A DNA stretch of 64,000 nt from Sansalvadorimonas sp965221135 (GCA_965221135.1 CBDCRZ010000106.1:1240001-1304000), one strand, 5' to 3'; shown: positions 50,240 through 60,055, numbered from the stretch's first letter. The notes: generated from the sequence alone by a model not told the origin. A program made the numbers and translations.

Positions 50240-51375
50240 TGCGTCCTGAAAGCTTTATGTCTTTTGAAAAGCTGGGTGAAGATGGCCTGGCTCGTCGTGG
50301 TCGGGTGACCTTCCCTCGCGGCACTATAGAAACACCCTGCTTTATGCCTGTCGGCACCTACGGCACGGTGAAGGGAATGCTGCCCCGTGATATTCACGAG
50401 ATTGGCGCCGAGATTATTCTGGGTAATACCTTTCACCTGATGCTGCGCCCTGGTACTGAGGTGATCAAAGAGCACGGGACTCTTCACGACTTCAATGGCT
50501 GGGATAAGCCCATCCTGACGGACTCCGGCGGTTTTCAAGTATTCAGCCTGGGTGAAATGCGCAAGATCACTGAAGAAGGCGTAGCCTTCCGCTCCCCGGT
50601 TGATGGTTCCAGGGTGTTTATGTCACCGGAATCCTCCATGCAGGTTCAGAAGGATCTGGGTTCTGACATCGTGATGATCTTTGACGAGTGCACCCCGGGT
50701 GATGCCAATGAAGAGCAGGCGCGTGTCTCTATGGAGATGTCTCTGCGCTGGGCGAAGCGTAGCCGTGATGCCCATGGCGACAGTACATCCGCCCTGTTTG
50801 GTATTATCCAGGGCGGGATGTTTGAAGATCAGCGTGCCCGCTCTCTGGACGGCCTGCTTGAGATCGGCTTTGACGGCTATGCTATCGGCGGCCTGTCTGT
50901 GGGAGAGTCCAAGGATGATATGTATCGCATTCTGTCCCACACCCCCAAGCGCATTCCTGCGGAATACCCCCGCTACCTGATGGGCGTGGGTACACCGGAA
51001 GATATCGTTGAAGCGGTGCGCCGTGGTGTGGATATGTTTGACTGTGTTATGCCGACCCGAAATGCCCGAAACGGACACCTGTTTACGGCGGCCGGCACCA
51101 TCAAAATTCGCAATGCCAGGCACCGTCATGCAGAAGAGCCTTTAGAACCTGGTTGTGATTGCTACACTTGTCGCAATTTCACACGAGCGTACTTGCATCA
51201 CCTCGATAAATGTAACGAGATGTTGGGCTCTATGCTGAATACAATTCATAACCTGCGCTACTACCAGCGATTAATGACCGGATTGCGGCAGGCTATTGAA
51301 CAGGGTAAATTGAGCGACTTTGTAACCGAGTTCTATGCTGCCCGCGGAGGGGTAGCTACGTCTCTTGAGGGGTAA
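50239..51375 (+). CDS. tgt: tRNA-guanine transglycosylase
   Basis: 378 residues from ATG 50239; homology to known Tgt starts at MSFEKLGEDGLARRGR, so ATG 50257 is also possible. Catalytic and substrate motifs: TDSGGFQVFSLG (first Asp), GGLSVGE, VDMFDCVMPTRNARNG (second catalytic Asp) and the zinc site CDCYTC...H. It exchanges guanine-34 for preQ1 in tRNAs with GUN anticodons. Followed by yajC-secD-secF as in most gammaproteobacteria. Confidence 0.98.
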   Translation: MRPESFMSFEKLGEDGLARRGRVTFPRGTIETPCFMPVGTYGTVKGMLPRDIHEIGAEIILGNTFHLMLRPGTEVIKEHGTLHDFNGWDKPILTDSGGFQVFSLGEMRKITEEGVAFRSPVDGSRVFMSPESSMQVQKDLGSDIVMIFDECTPGDANEEQARVSMEMSLRWAKRSRDAHGDSTSALFGIIQGGMFEDQRARSLDGLLEIGFDGYAIGGLSVGESKDDMYRILSHTPKRIPAEYPRYLMGVGTPEDIVEAVRRGVDMFDCVMPTRNARNGHLFTAAGTIKIRNARHRHAEEPLEPGCDCYTCRNFTRAYLHHLDKCNEMLGSMLNTIHNLRYYQRLMTGLRQAIEQGKLSDFVTEFYAARGGVATSLEG

Positions 51376-51437
51376 CACTCAAGGGGTGGGTTATTTTTGC
51401 TGGACCATTAAATCTTAATATTTAGGGAGTACAACTT

Positions 51438-51776
51438 ATGAGCTTGATCAGTCAGGCGTTTGCGGCCCCGGAAGGCGCAGCGGCAGCTGCTGGCCCCGGC
51501 ATGACCGGCCAGCTGGTAATGCTGGGTGGTTTTGTTCTGATCTTCTGGCTGTTGATCTGGCGTCCCCAGAGCAAGCGTGCCAAAGACCATAAGAAGCTGC
51601 TGGAAAGCATTGTGAAAGGGGAAGAAGTGGTAACCACCGGCGGTATCGTTGGTAAGGTTGTTGGCGTAGCTGACGATTTTGTTACCCTGCAGGTTAGCAA
51701 CAATGTTGAGCTGAAATTTCAGAAAAGCTCCGTAGCTGCCACTTTGCCTAAAGGCACAATGAAAGCTATTAATTGA
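51438..51776 (+). CDS. yajC: Preprotein translocase subunit YajC
   Basis: 112 residues with a short N-terminus, one membrane helix (LVMLGGFVLIFWLLIWRP) and the cytosolic motif QSKRAKDHKKLLESIVKGEE then VVTTGGIVGKV. It associates with SecDF at the Sec translocon. A terminator follows, so secD may have its own promoter. Confidence 0.97.
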   Translation: MSLISQAFAAPEGAAAAAGPGMTGQLVMLGGFVLIFWLLIWRPQSKRAKDHKKLLESIVKGEEVVTTGGIVGKVVGVADDFVTLQVSNNVELKFQKSSVAATLPKGTMKAIN

Positions 51777-51787
51777 ACGGGATTAAA

Positions 51788-51825
51788 AACGACCTGTCTC
51801 TATAGTTGATACAGGTCGTTCTTCT
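51788..51825 (+). terminator. yajC terminator
   Basis: AACGACCTGT (51788-51797) and ACAGGTCGTT (51811-51820) form a perfect 10-bp stem, with a mixed CTTCT tail, so termination may be partial. Confidence 0.7.
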
Positions 51826-51945
51826 AAGAACGGTTTAATAACAGTCATGCGGTGAAGGGCCTTTCTCAGGCTGAGCCAGGGACGCTTGTCGTAATCAAGG
51901 CAGGCATGGCTACACTAGCATGGTAAAAAGGAACCTGAGGGTCCC

Positions 51946-53820
51946 ATGAATCGATACCCCCTATGGAAGTACCTGATTGTCTTCCTGCTTGTGGCAATTG
52001 GCGCCTTTTACGCCTTGCCTAACCTCTACCCCGATGACCCTGCGGTGCAGATTTCTGGCTCCAGCTCTTCCCAGAGTGTGGGCGAGCCGCAGGTCAGGAA
52101 GGCTGTCGCTGCGCTGAAGGCGAGCGGTATTGAGGTGAAGGCGACGGAATTCAGTGAACGTGGTAACACAGTACTGATTCGCCTGAACAACAGTGAAGAT
52201 CAGCTCCCTGCCAAGGCCGCTATTAAAGAGCTTCTTGGTCATGACTATGTTGTGGCACTGAACCTGGCACCAACAACGCCAGACTGGCTGCTGGCTTTCG
52301 GGGCAACCCCGATGAAGCTTGGTCTTGACCTTTCCGGTGGTGTTCACTTCCTGCTGGAAGTCGACAGCCAGAAAGCTGTGGCGACCCGCATGGACGTTTA
52401 TGCCGGTGAAATTCGTACCGCCCTGCGTAAAGAGCGTTTGCGTTATCGCACAGTCAATAATCGGAATCCTTTGGTCCGCGAGCTGGCTTTTGCTGATGAA
52501 AAAATCCGGGATAAAGCTGAGTCTGTTATCGCCAAAGAGTTCCCTGATCTGACCATTTCTACCAGCGAGAAGAATGATCGCTTCCTGCTGAGCACTACGC
52601 TGAGCGAGCAGCAGATTCGTGACCTGGAAGATTATGCCATCAAGCAGAACCTGACGACCGTCCGCAACCGTGTGAATGAACTGGGTGTGTCTGAGCCTCT
52701 GGTTCAGCGTCAGGGTCGTAAGCACATAGTGGTCGAACTGCCAGGTGTTCAGGATACCGCGGAAGCCAAGCGTATTCTGGGTAAGACTGCGAACCTTGAG
52801 TTCCGTCTGGCCGCACCTTTTGATGCACCGCGAACCTCTACGGAAACCTTCGAATTCCGCTCTCAGCAAGGCCGTACTGCGGCGCTGGAACGTGACATCA
52901 TTATGACGGGTGACCAGGTCTCCAATGCCCGTTCTAATGTCGATGTGCAGAGCGGTAGCCCGGAAGTCAATATTACTCTGGATAACCGCGGCGGCGAGCT
53001 GATGAAGCGCGCAACCCGGAACAGTGTTGGCCGGGGGATGGCAGTTCTGTTTATTGAGCAGAAGTTTATCGGTAACCGTACTGAGACGCGCACTGTCGAC
53101 GGCGTGCTGCAGGATGTATCTGTACCGATTTACCGTGAAGACAAGCGCATTATCAGTCTGGCGACTATTCAGGCTGTTCTGGGCAGTAACTTCCGTATTA
53201 CAGGTCTGGACTCCCGCGCAGAATCTTCTGAGCTGGCACTGCTGCTGAGAGCAGGCTCTCTGGCTGCACCCATGCACTTCGTGGAAGAGCGTACGGTTGG
53301 TCCAAGCCTGGGTAAGGAAAATATCCGTATGGGTATTAACTCTACACTGGTAGGTCTGGTTCTGATCGTTATCTTCATGCTGGTGGTATACCGGTTCTTT
53401 GGTCTGGTAGCGAACATTGCCCTGGCCCTGAACCTTGTGCTGCTCATCGGTATGATGTCGATTATGGGGGCGACCCTGACCATGCCCGGTATTGCAGGTA
53501 TTGTTCTGACTCTGGGTATGGCGGTGGATGCCAACGTGTTGATCTTCTCCCGAATAAGGGAAGAGGTTAAGAACGGAGTGGCACCCCAACGAGCGATTGC
53601 GGAAGGTTTCGATCGGGCCTTTGTGTCCATCTTCGATGCCAACATCACCACGCTGATTGTGGGTGTGATTCTGTACGCCATTGGTACCGGTCCGGTGAAA
53701 GGTTTCGCCGTGACACTGTCTCTGGGTATTCTCACCTCCATGTTTACTGCGATTTTGGTGAGCCGTGCAATTGTTAACCTGACGTACGGTGGTCGTCAGA
53801 TTAAGAAACTGTCTATTTGA
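51946..53820 (+). CDS. secD: Protein translocase subunit SecD
   Basis: 624 residues. First helix (YLIVFLLVAIGAFYALP), large periplasmic P1 domain with GLDLSGGVHFLLEVD and the RxxxLGVSEPLVQRQG region, then five C-terminal helices including GIAGIVLTLGMAVDANVLIF. SecD uses the proton gradient to pull secreted proteins across the membrane with SecF. secF starts 13 bp downstream. Confidence 0.98.
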   Translation: MNRYPLWKYLIVFLLVAIGAFYALPNLYPDDPAVQISGSSSSQSVGEPQVRKAVAALKASGIEVKATEFSERGNTVLIRLNNSEDQLPAKAAIKELLGHDYVVALNLAPTTPDWLLAFGATPMKLGLDLSGGVHFLLEVDSQKAVATRMDVYAGEIRTALRKERLRYRTVNNRNPLVRELAFADEKIRDKAESVIAKEFPDLTISTSEKNDRFLLSTTLSEQQIRDLEDYAIKQNLTTVRNRVNELGVSEPLVQRQGRKHIVVELPGVQDTAEAKRILGKTANLEFRLAAPFDAPRTSTETFEFRSQQGRTAALERDIIMTGDQVSNARSNVDVQSGSPEVNITLDNRGGELMKRATRNSVGRGMAVLFIEQKFIGNRTETRTVDGVLQDVSVPIYREDKRIISLATIQAVLGSNFRITGLDSRAESSELALLLRAGSLAAPMHFVEERTVGPSLGKENIRMGINSTLVGLVLIVIFMLVVYRFFGLVANIALALNLVLLIGMMSIMGATLTMPGIAGIVLTLGMAVDANVLIFSRIREEVKNGVAPQRAIAEGFDRAFVSIFDANITTLIVGVILYAIGTGPVKGFAVTLSLGILTSMFTAILVSRAIVNLTYGGRQIKKLSI

Positions 53821-53833
53821 GGAGGGGCTGATT

Positions 53834-54844
53834 ATGGCGAATAACGGTTCAAAGCCTGAGGCAGCTTCTGAAGAGATGGCTGCTGAAACGGGCAGTGCTG
53901 TGAAGGCTGATGCGAATGGTCGTAATATGTATGGCCATATTCGTGTGATTGACTTTATGCGTCTCAGAACCATGGCGACCATGCTGTCTCTGGTGTTGAT
54001 GCTGGGTTCTGTTGTCACGCTTGCGATTAACGGCATCAACTTTGGTCTGGATTTCACCGGCGGTACGCTGGTGGAACTGTCTTATGACAAGCCGGTAGAA
54101 GTGAGTAGTGTCCGTAGCCAGCTTGATGAGCTGGGCTATGACGCAGTGGCTCAGGAGTATGGCTCCGCCAGTGATGTGCTGATTCGTATTCCTGGCGCGG
54201 AAACAGGTATCAACCTGGGTGACAAGGTCTCTAAAGATCTGGCAGCCCGGTACGATGGTAAAATCACCGTAAGGCGTGTGGAGTTTGTTGGTCCGCAGGT
54301 GGGTGAGCAGCTTCGTGATCAGGGTGGTTTGGGTATGATGCTCGCACTGGCTCTGGTTATGCTCTACATCGCGTTCCGGTTCCAGTACAAGTTCTCCCTG
54401 GGTGCGGTTATTGCTCTGGGGCACGACAGCCTGATTGTTCTGGGTGTCTTCTCCCTTCTGGGGCTGCCCTTTGACCTGCCAGTGCTGGCAGCGATTCTGG
54501 CGGTTGTTGGTTACTCTCTGAACGATACGATCATTGTTTATGACCGTGTGCGGGAAAACTTCCGCAAGGTTCGTCGTGGTACTTCGTCGGATGTTATTAA
54601 TATCTCCCTGAGCCAGACTCTGGGTCGTACATTGGCAACATCCGGTACCACTATCATGGTGCTGTTGTCTCTGTTCTTCCTCGGCGGCGATATGATTCAC
54701 GGTTTTGCGACAGCATTGCTGGTGGGTGTGTGTGTGGGTACTTATTCCTCCATCTACATCGCTTCCAACATGTTGCTGTACCTCGGTGTGACTCGTGAAG
54801 ACCTGATTGTTCCTGTACGGGAAGATGTAGACGATATGCCTTAA
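53834..54844 (+). CDS. secF: Protein translocase subunit SecF
   Basis: 336 residues from ATG 53834, with GAGGAGG a few bases before it. A 40-residue polar extension precedes the first helix, slightly longer than E. coli SecF. Family blocks: GLDFTGGTLVELSY, GPQVGEQLRDQGGLGMMLAL, YSLNDTIIVYDRVRENFRK, LGRTLATSGTT. Forms SecDF with the upstream gene. A terminator follows at 54874. Confidence 0.98.
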   Translation: MANNGSKPEAASEEMAAETGSAVKADANGRNMYGHIRVIDFMRLRTMATMLSLVLMLGSVVTLAINGINFGLDFTGGTLVELSYDKPVEVSSVRSQLDELGYDAVAQEYGSASDVLIRIPGAETGINLGDKVSKDLAARYDGKITVRRVEFVGPQVGEQLRDQGGLGMMLALALVMLYIAFRFQYKFSLGAVIALGHDSLIVLGVFSLLGLPFDLPVLAAILAVVGYSLNDTIIVYDRVRENFRKVRRGTSSDVINISLSQTLGRTLATSGTTIMVLLSLFFLGGDMIHGFATALLVGVCVGTYSSIYIASNMLLYLGVTREDLIVPVREDVDDMP

Positions 54845-54873
54845 TCCTAACCTGGGTTGATTCGTTTACTGTT

Positions 54874-54901
54874 AAAACGCCGGGCTTTTGCCCGGCGTTT
54901 T
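54874..54901 (+). terminator. secDF terminator
   Basis: AAAACGCCGGGC and GCCCGGCGTTTT form a perfect 12-bp stem with a TTTT loop. Confidence 0.92.
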
Positions 54902-55084
54902 GCTGTCTGAATGAAAAGCATCTCCCTCTAAAGGCAGGGCACTCTGTTTTAGAAACGGGGCGCCCTGTGCCCTTTGGTACCCTCTCTGCTGCCATCATAA
55001 TGCTTAGGTGTTACTACCTATCACAAGAATAGCAATAAGCTTTTCATCATTTAGATAACAGACAAAATAACAAAGGGCACAATA

Positions 55085-56446
55085 ATGGATACGCTCACCC
55101 AGTATCTTCAGGCCGTCAATGGCGTAGCCTGGGGGCCGGCGATGCTATTTCTTTTGGCGGGTACCGGTCTTTTCCTGACTCTTGGACTTAAATTAACGAC
55201 GATTCTTAGAGTTCCTGCAGCTTTTGGTTTGCTGTGGAGGGGGCGAAAGAGTGACGGTGAGGGGGATGTCAGCCCTTTTAATGCATTGATGACCGCAATG
55301 TCTGCAACTGTCGGCACCGGTAATATTGCTGGTGTTTCTACTGCGATTTTCCTTGGTGGTCCCGGTGCGATTTTCTGGATGTGGGTTATCGCCCTGTTTG
55401 GTATGGCAACCAAATATGCAGAGGCCGTATTGGCTGTAAAGTACCGTGAGCTGGATTCAAAAGGGGAGCACGTCGGTGGCCCCATGTATTATATTCGCAA
55501 CGGTCTTGGTAAAAAGTGGGCCTGGATGGGAACGCTGTTTGCTGCTTTTGCAGCTATTGCCAGTTTCGGAATGGGTAACACGGTGCAGGGTAACTCTATT
55601 GCTCATGCGCTGGAGACTACCTTCGCAATTCCAACCTGGGCGACGGGTCTGGTACTGATGGTGCTGGTCGGCGGGATTCTTCTGGGTGGTATTCAGCGTA
55701 TTGCTCAGGTGGCCGGTAAACTGGTGCCGTTTATGGGTATTGTTTATGTGGCGGCTGGCCTGGTCATTATTTTAATGAATCTGGGTGATGTACCTGCTGC
55801 GATCGGTACCATTCTCCACTATGCCTTCAACCCCATTGCAGCGACAGGTGGTTTTGCCGGTGCTGGCGTTATGGCTGCGATTCGTTTTGGTGCGGCTCGT
55901 GGTGTGTTCTCCAATGAAGCTGGTCTGGGTTCTGCTCCAATTGCTCATGCGGCAGCGAAAACGGATGACCCGGTGCAGCAGGGTACCATTGCCATGCTTG
56001 GTACCTTTCTGGATACGCTGGTTATTTGCACCATTACCGCTCTTATTGTTGTGATGAGTGGAGTATGGACGTCTGGTGTGACAGGTGCAGCACTGACAGC
56101 GGATGCATTCGCTCATTATCTTTCTGGTGGGGAGTATATTGTCACCTTGGGGTTGGCGCTGTTTGCTTTTACCACGATTCTGGGTTGGAGCTTTTATGGT
56201 GAGCGTGCCGCTCAATTCCTGTTCGGTGAGGGTGCTGTAAAAGTATTCCGGGTTGCCTGGGTGTTGGTTGTGCCTCTGGGTGCTGTCGCTTCTCTGGACT
56301 TTGTCTGGCTGTTGGCTGACACGATGAATGCATTGATGGCATTGCCCAACCTGACAGCATTGTTGCTGTTGAGTCCTGTTGTTTTCAGGCTTACCAAAGA
56401 AGCTATGAACAAGAAGAAAGCAGAGCCGGCCGGGGAAACAGTCTGA
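55085..56446 (+). CDS. Alanine/glycine:cation symporter (AgcS family)
   Basis: 453 residues with about 11 hydrophobic segments. Family signatures: GNIAGVSTAIFLGGPGAIFW, MATKYAEAVLAVKYRE, GGPMYYIRNGLGKKW and FSNEAGLGSAPIAHAAAKTD. These proteins import alanine or glycine with Na+ or H+ at the inner membrane. It is monocistronic with a terminator at 56485-56522. Confidence 0.96.
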   Translation: MDTLTQYLQAVNGVAWGPAMLFLLAGTGLFLTLGLKLTTILRVPAAFGLLWRGRKSDGEGDVSPFNALMTAMSATVGTGNIAGVSTAIFLGGPGAIFWMWVIALFGMATKYAEAVLAVKYRELDSKGEHVGGPMYYIRNGLGKKWAWMGTLFAAFAAIASFGMGNTVQGNSIAHALETTFAIPTWATGLVLMVLVGGILLGGIQRIAQVAGKLVPFMGIVYVAAGLVIILMNLGDVPAAIGTILHYAFNPIAATGGFAGAGVMAAIRFGAARGVFSNEAGLGSAPIAHAAAKTDDPVQQGTIAMLGTFLDTLVICTITALIVVMSGVWTSGVTGAALTADAFAHYLSGGEYIVTLGLALFAFTTILGWSFYGERAAQFLFGEGAVKVFRVAWVLVVPLGAVASLDFVWLLADTMNALMALPNLTALLLLSPVVFRLTKEAMNKKKAEPAGETV

Positions 56447-56484
56447 CTGGTTAATTCATTGCCTGTACAGAAATGGAGGAGAAT

Positions 56485-56522
56485 AAAAAAGGGAGCCGGT
56501 TTTAAACCGGCTCCCTTTTTTT
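56485..56522. terminator. Bidirectional terminator between agcS-type gene and suhB
   Basis: AAAAAAGGGAGCCGGTTT and AAACCGGCTCCCTTTTTT form a nearly uninterrupted stem. T-runs occur on both strands, serving the convergent symporter and suhB genes. Confidence 0.93.
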
Positions 56523-56557
56523 GTGGCTGTGTCTGCAGCCAAGAAGTAAGTTGAAAC

Positions 56558-57370
56558 TTACTTCATATCTTCAGACAGGAAAGGCTGAATACGGGTCAGT
56601 ATCTCTTTGAAGACCTTAGGGTTACCGCAAACAATCTGACCTTTTTCCATGTGCTTGTTGCCACCGCGGAAGTCGCCAATCAGGCCGCCGGCTTCCTGAA
56701 TCAGCAGCAGGCCTGCGGCCATATCCCACTCTTTCAGGCCGAATTCCCAGAAACCGTCGAAACGGCCGGCTGCGACATAGGCCAGATCCAGAGAGGCTGC
56801 ACCAGGGCGACGAATGCCTGCGGTGTCACCCACCAGACTGCGGAACATGCCGACATAGTTGTCGAGGTTGGTCAGCTGGTCTTCACGGAATGGGAAGCCC
56901 GTGCCCAGCAGGGCGCCTTTCAGGCTGGTCAGGTTGGCAACACGCATACGGCGACCGTTCATGCTGGCACCGTGACCACGGCTGGCGGTGAACTCTTCCT
57001 GGCTGATTGGGTTGAATACCACTGCGTGCTCAATGCGGCCACGGTACTGGCAGGCAATGGACACAGCGAACTGAGGTACACCATGAATAAAGTTGGTGGT
57101 GCCATCCAGTGGATCAATAATCCACAGGTAGTCTTCACCTTCGCCGGAAGCTGGCTGATGGCCGCTTTCTTCACCCAGGAATCCATGGTCAGGGTAAGCT
57201 TTCTTCAGGGTGGAGATGATGGCGCGTTCGGCAGCCTTGTCTATGTCAGTGACATAGTCGTTGGGTTCTTTCTTCTGTACCTTGATCAGGTCCAGCTGTT
57301 CGAAGCCCTGGGCAATAATATCGCCGGCCTTGCGCGCAGCGCGCAGGGCAATGGTAACCATTGGTTGCAT
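56558..57370 (-). CDS. suhB: Inositol-1-monophosphatase
   Basis: 270 residues. Mg-binding motifs FLGEESG, WIIDPLDGTTNFIHG and EFGLKEWDMAAGLLLIQEAG are intact. SuhB dephosphorylates inositol-1-phosphate in vitro and in enterobacteria assists rRNA antitermination complexes. Divergent from trmJ, as commonly found. Confidence 0.96.
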   Translation of the reverse strand: MQPMVTIALRAARKAGDIIAQGFEQLDLIKVQKKEPNDYVTDIDKAAERAIISTLKKAYPDHGFLGEESGHQPASGEGEDYLWIIDPLDGTTNFIHGVPQFAVSIACQYRGRIEHAVVFNPISQEEFTASRGHGASMNGRRMRVANLTSLKGALLGTGFPFREDQLTNLDNYVGMFRSLVGDTAGIRRPGAASLDLAYVAAGRFDGFWEFGLKEWDMAAGLLLIQEAGGLIGDFRGGNKHMEKGQIVCGNPKVFKEILTRIQPFLSEDMK

Positions 57371-57688
57371 AGTGGAAGTATTCTGTGAGGGATATGAGCA
57401 CTGCTAATCGGCGGATTATATCACTAGTCGGCTCAGTGCGCAGGTTATTCAAGTGGGATTTACGTGTTAGAGCAGGGGTTAAGCGGCTGAAAATGTGGCC
57501 ACTTCTGCTCGTTGTGTGTTTCACGGTGGTTCTCTTTGCGCTTCATCGGGGTGGGTTGGGGCGGGTATGGTGAAACTAAAGCGTCGCAGACAGGAATCTT
57601 CCTGCTCAGGTTCTGGTAGAATGGCTGTTTTTCGTTGGCCGTGCTTTGGCGGCCTTCTCTGTGAAGTGGTCTGGCTGGTCCTGTAAAC
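57371..57688. other. Intergenic region between suhB and trmJ
   Basis: 318 bp presumably carrying both divergent promoters. A rightward frame of about 60 codons (57385-57573) has one hydrophobic stretch (WPLLLVVCFTVVLFALH) and no clear ribosome site; it could be a small membrane protein but is not supported further. No operators or riboswitch recognised. Confidence 0.45.
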
Positions 57689-58435
57689 ATGTCTTTTTTT
57701 GAAAATACCCGGATTGTTCTGGTAAATACCACCCATCCGGGCAATATCGGCTCGGCGGCACGTGCCATGAAAACCATGGGTCTGTCTTCCCTCTATCTTG
57801 TTGATCCGCTGAACTTCCCTTCCGGTGAGGCGCGGGCGCTCTCCTCTGGTGCAACCGATATCCTTGAAAGTGCGACAGTAGTAAGTTCTCTCAAGGAAGC
57901 CATTGGAGACTGTGAACTGGTGATTGGAGCCAGTGCCCGTGTACGGGGTATCTCCCTGTCTTTGACTGACCCGCGTGATACAGCCCGGGATGTGGTCGAC
58001 GAAGTTTCCAAAGGTGCAAAGGTCGCTCTGGTGTTTGGTCGTGAAGACCGTGGTCTCACCAATGATGAGTTACGTATGTGTCATCGTCAGGTGCATATTC
58101 CCTCTGTAGAAGGTTTTAGTTCCCTGAACCTTGCTTCCTCGGTGCAAGTATTAAGCTATGAATTGCGGATGGCGTTTCTGGCTCAAGAAGGTGAGAGCGG
58201 TGTACCGGAAGTGCGTGAACGTACACCGGCGTCTTCTGAACAAATGGAAGGGTATTACGCCCATTTGAAAGAGACTCTGGTCGATGTTGACTTCTTCAAA
58301 AGCAGTAATCCGGATAAAATAATGGCCAAGCTGCGTCGTCTGTATGCCCGCAGTCGCCCTGACCGGGTAGAATACAATATTCTCCGTGGCATTCTTTCGG
58401 AGACACAGGTTGCCCTGCGTAACTTGAGAAAATGA
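57689..58435 (+). CDS. trmJ: tRNA (cytidine/uridine-2'-O-)-methyltransferase TrmJ
   Basis: 248 residues. SPOUT-fold knot motifs: NTTHPGNIGSAARAMKTMGL near the start, ALVFGREDRGLTNDEL and IPSVEGFSSLNLASSVQVLSYELRM. The enzyme methylates the ribose at position 32 of several tRNAs. Located ahead of cysE and isc genes as in many gammaproteobacteria. Confidence 0.97.
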   Translation: MSFFENTRIVLVNTTHPGNIGSAARAMKTMGLSSLYLVDPLNFPSGEARALSSGATDILESATVVSSLKEAIGDCELVIGASARVRGISLSLTDPRDTARDVVDEVSKGAKVALVFGREDRGLTNDELRMCHRQVHIPSVEGFSSLNLASSVQVLSYELRMAFLAQEGESGVPEVRERTPASSEQMEGYYAHLKETLVDVDFFKSSNPDKIMAKLRRLYARSRPDRVEYNILRGILSETQVALRNLRK

Positions 58436-58645
58436 TTCCATAGCAAACAGCCATGTGGAGTGGTTATAGTTCTCCTGTACAAGCCTGGCAATAATGGCAA
58501 AGAGAAGAGGGTGTATCGTTAGAACCATGGTGACACCCTATGGGTGTTTGCTCTGAGCGAAATGTAAAGGGTTGTGGTAAAGTGGCGCTCCCTGGCCGCC
58601 CCTGGTCGGGATGACTTGGAATTCCGACAGGACGATTTCCTGGAT

Positions 58646-58921
58646 ATGTCACAACATAAAATTACCCAGGCACCAGTGCCCATGCGGCTGGTGGGAGAAT
58701 ATCCGCAGCTCAGGTATACCTCTTCCGCGAACTACTGCAGTGATAAAAAAGCTACGGCAGTGAACGGCATCCTCGGTCGGGGAAAAAATGTGGTGTGTGA
58801 ACTCACTATCCCCCGGGATTTATGTGAGCGTCGCCTGAAAGTAACCCCGGCAGCGGTGGTTGATCTCAACATCAAGAAAAACCTGAGCGGTACAATAACA
58901 GGAGGGTGGCAGAGTGCTTGA
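58646..58921 (+). CDS. Small hypothetical protein between trmJ and cysE
   Basis: 91 residues from ATG 58646; an upstream GTG at 58574 would add 24. Codon choice looks coding (NVVCELTIPRDLCERRLKV, then VVDLNIKKNLSGTITGG). The 3' end overlaps the cysE start by 8 bp and carries its GGAGG ribosome site. No family recognised, and relatives usually have no gene here, so it may be a degraded or lineage-specific frame. Confidence 0.4.
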   Translation: MSQHKITQAPVPMRLVGEYPQLRYTSSANYCSDKKATAVNGILGRGKNVVCELTIPRDLCERRLKVTPAAVVDLNIKKNLSGTITGGWQSA

Positions 58922-59693
58922 AAGAATTCGTGAAGACATTCGCAGTGTTCTGGACAGAGACCCCGCAGCCAGAAATACCTTTGAGGTTCTGACAACCTAC
59001 CCCGGGTTGCATGCCTTGCTGATGCATCGACTGGCTCATGGGTTGTGGCGCAGAGACTGGAAGTGGATCGCGCGGATCATCTCAACCTTTGCCCGTTGGA
59101 TGACTGGTATTGAAATCCACCCCGGCGCCCAGATTGGCCGACGGTTCTTTATTGACCACGGTATGGGCGTGGTGATTGGTGAAACTTCCGAGATTGGTGA
59201 TGATGTCACGCTCTATCAGGGTGTGACTCTCGGTGGTACCAGTCTGAACGGCGGCAAGCGTCACCCGACTCTGGAAAATGGTGTTGTGGTCGGTGCCGGT
59301 GCCAAGGTATTGGGCCCGTTTACGGTTGGTGAAAATGCCAAGATTGGTTCCAATGCTGTGGCGGTGAAAGAAGTGCCTCCCGGTGCAACTGTTGTCGGTA
59401 TTCCTGGTCGTATTGTGCGTCGCCAGTCGCCCGTTGATGAAGAGCACCAGGCAATGGCTGAGAAGATCGGCTTCGATGCTTATGCAATCACCAAGGAAAT
59501 GCCTGACCCTACAGTGCATGCTATTAATGCCATGCTGGAACACATTAAAGAAGTGGATGCCCGCTTTGAAGGTTTGTGCACCTTCCTGAGAGAGAAAGGG
59601 CTGGATTGCGGCGATGCTTCTCTGCCTGAGTTGGATTGCGGAGACTTTGCGGGCATGTCAGACGACAAACCTCAGGATGAAGTCAAAGCCTGA
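58914..59693 (+). CDS. cysE: Serine O-acetyltransferase
   Basis: 259 residues from a GTG at 58914 with GGAGG upstream. N-terminal helical domain, then the left-handed beta-helix hexapeptide repeats (GAQIGRRFFIDHGMGVVIGE, TLYQGVTLGGTSLNGGKRHP, PGATVVGIPGRIV). The catalytic His/Asp pair is in DHGMG. It makes O-acetylserine for cysteine synthesis, the sulfur source for the adjacent isc operon. The short E. coli-like feedback C-terminus is replaced by a longer acidic tail (to 259). Confidence 0.97.
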   Translation: MLERIREDIRSVLDRDPAARNTFEVLTTYPGLHALLMHRLAHGLWRRDWKWIARIISTFARWMTGIEIHPGAQIGRRFFIDHGMGVVIGETSEIGDDVTLYQGVTLGGTSLNGGKRHPTLENGVVVGAGAKVLGPFTVGENAKIGSNAVAVKEVPPGATVVGIPGRIVRRQSPVDEEHQAMAEKIGFDAYAITKEMPDPTVHAINAMLEHIKEVDARFEGLCTFLREKGLDCGDASLPELDCGDFAGMSDDKPQDEVKA

Positions 59694-59729
59694 CTCTGGT
59701 TTCTCCCTTCAGTGGCAGCTTGGCCGATT

Positions 59730-59757
59730 AACGAACGCTTTTTGGCAAGCGTTCGTT
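59730..59757 (+). terminator. cysE terminator
   Basis: AACGAACGCTT (59730-59740) and AAGCGTTCGTT (59747-59757) form a perfect 11-bp stem with a six-base loop. Confidence 0.88.
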
Positions 59758-59908
59758 TCGGTTATTACTAACTTGTTTGTTATACTCCCCGACACTATTG
59801 AATCAGGGTGTTATTTAGAGCGTTTTACAGGCAGTTCTGCCTTTTCTTGCGAATGCTTTCAGTCCTGCAGCTATCACCTTTCCAGTTAGTAGATCTCACT
59901 GTTTTGTT

Positions 59909-59942
59909 ATTAGTTGACTAAAATAGTAGGGTATTGGATAAT
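59909..59942 (+). promoter_or_regulatory. isc promoter with IscR type-1 site
   Basis: TTGACT (59914-59919) and GATAAT (59937-59942) are separated by 17 bp. TTAGTTGACTAAAATAGTAG overlapping the -35 fits the partly palindromic IscR type-1 site, at which holo-IscR represses the operon in E. coli. A small hairpin (AAGTGCTG with CAGCACTT, 60019-60038) follows in the leader. Confidence 0.75.
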
Positions 59943-60055
59943 CCGCGTCATAGACTCATACGGTAGGGTCTGACCGGGTTTTTCGATGGCCCTCTACTGT
60001 GTTGAGGTGGACTTTTTAAGTGCTGGTTACAGCACTTTTGGAAGGATTAACGGAT

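Noticed and set aside
51961..54057. A 698-codon open frame on the minus strand opposite secD and secF
   Set aside because: It is antisense to two highly conserved genes, has no ribosome site, and its translation is His/Asn/Gln/Thr-rich, as expected for a complement of high-GC3 coding DNA.
57385..57573. Possible 60-residue membrane protein between suhB and trmJ
   Set aside because: One hydrophobic stretch but no clear ribosome site; it overlaps the divergent promoter region. Left as an unsupported possibility.
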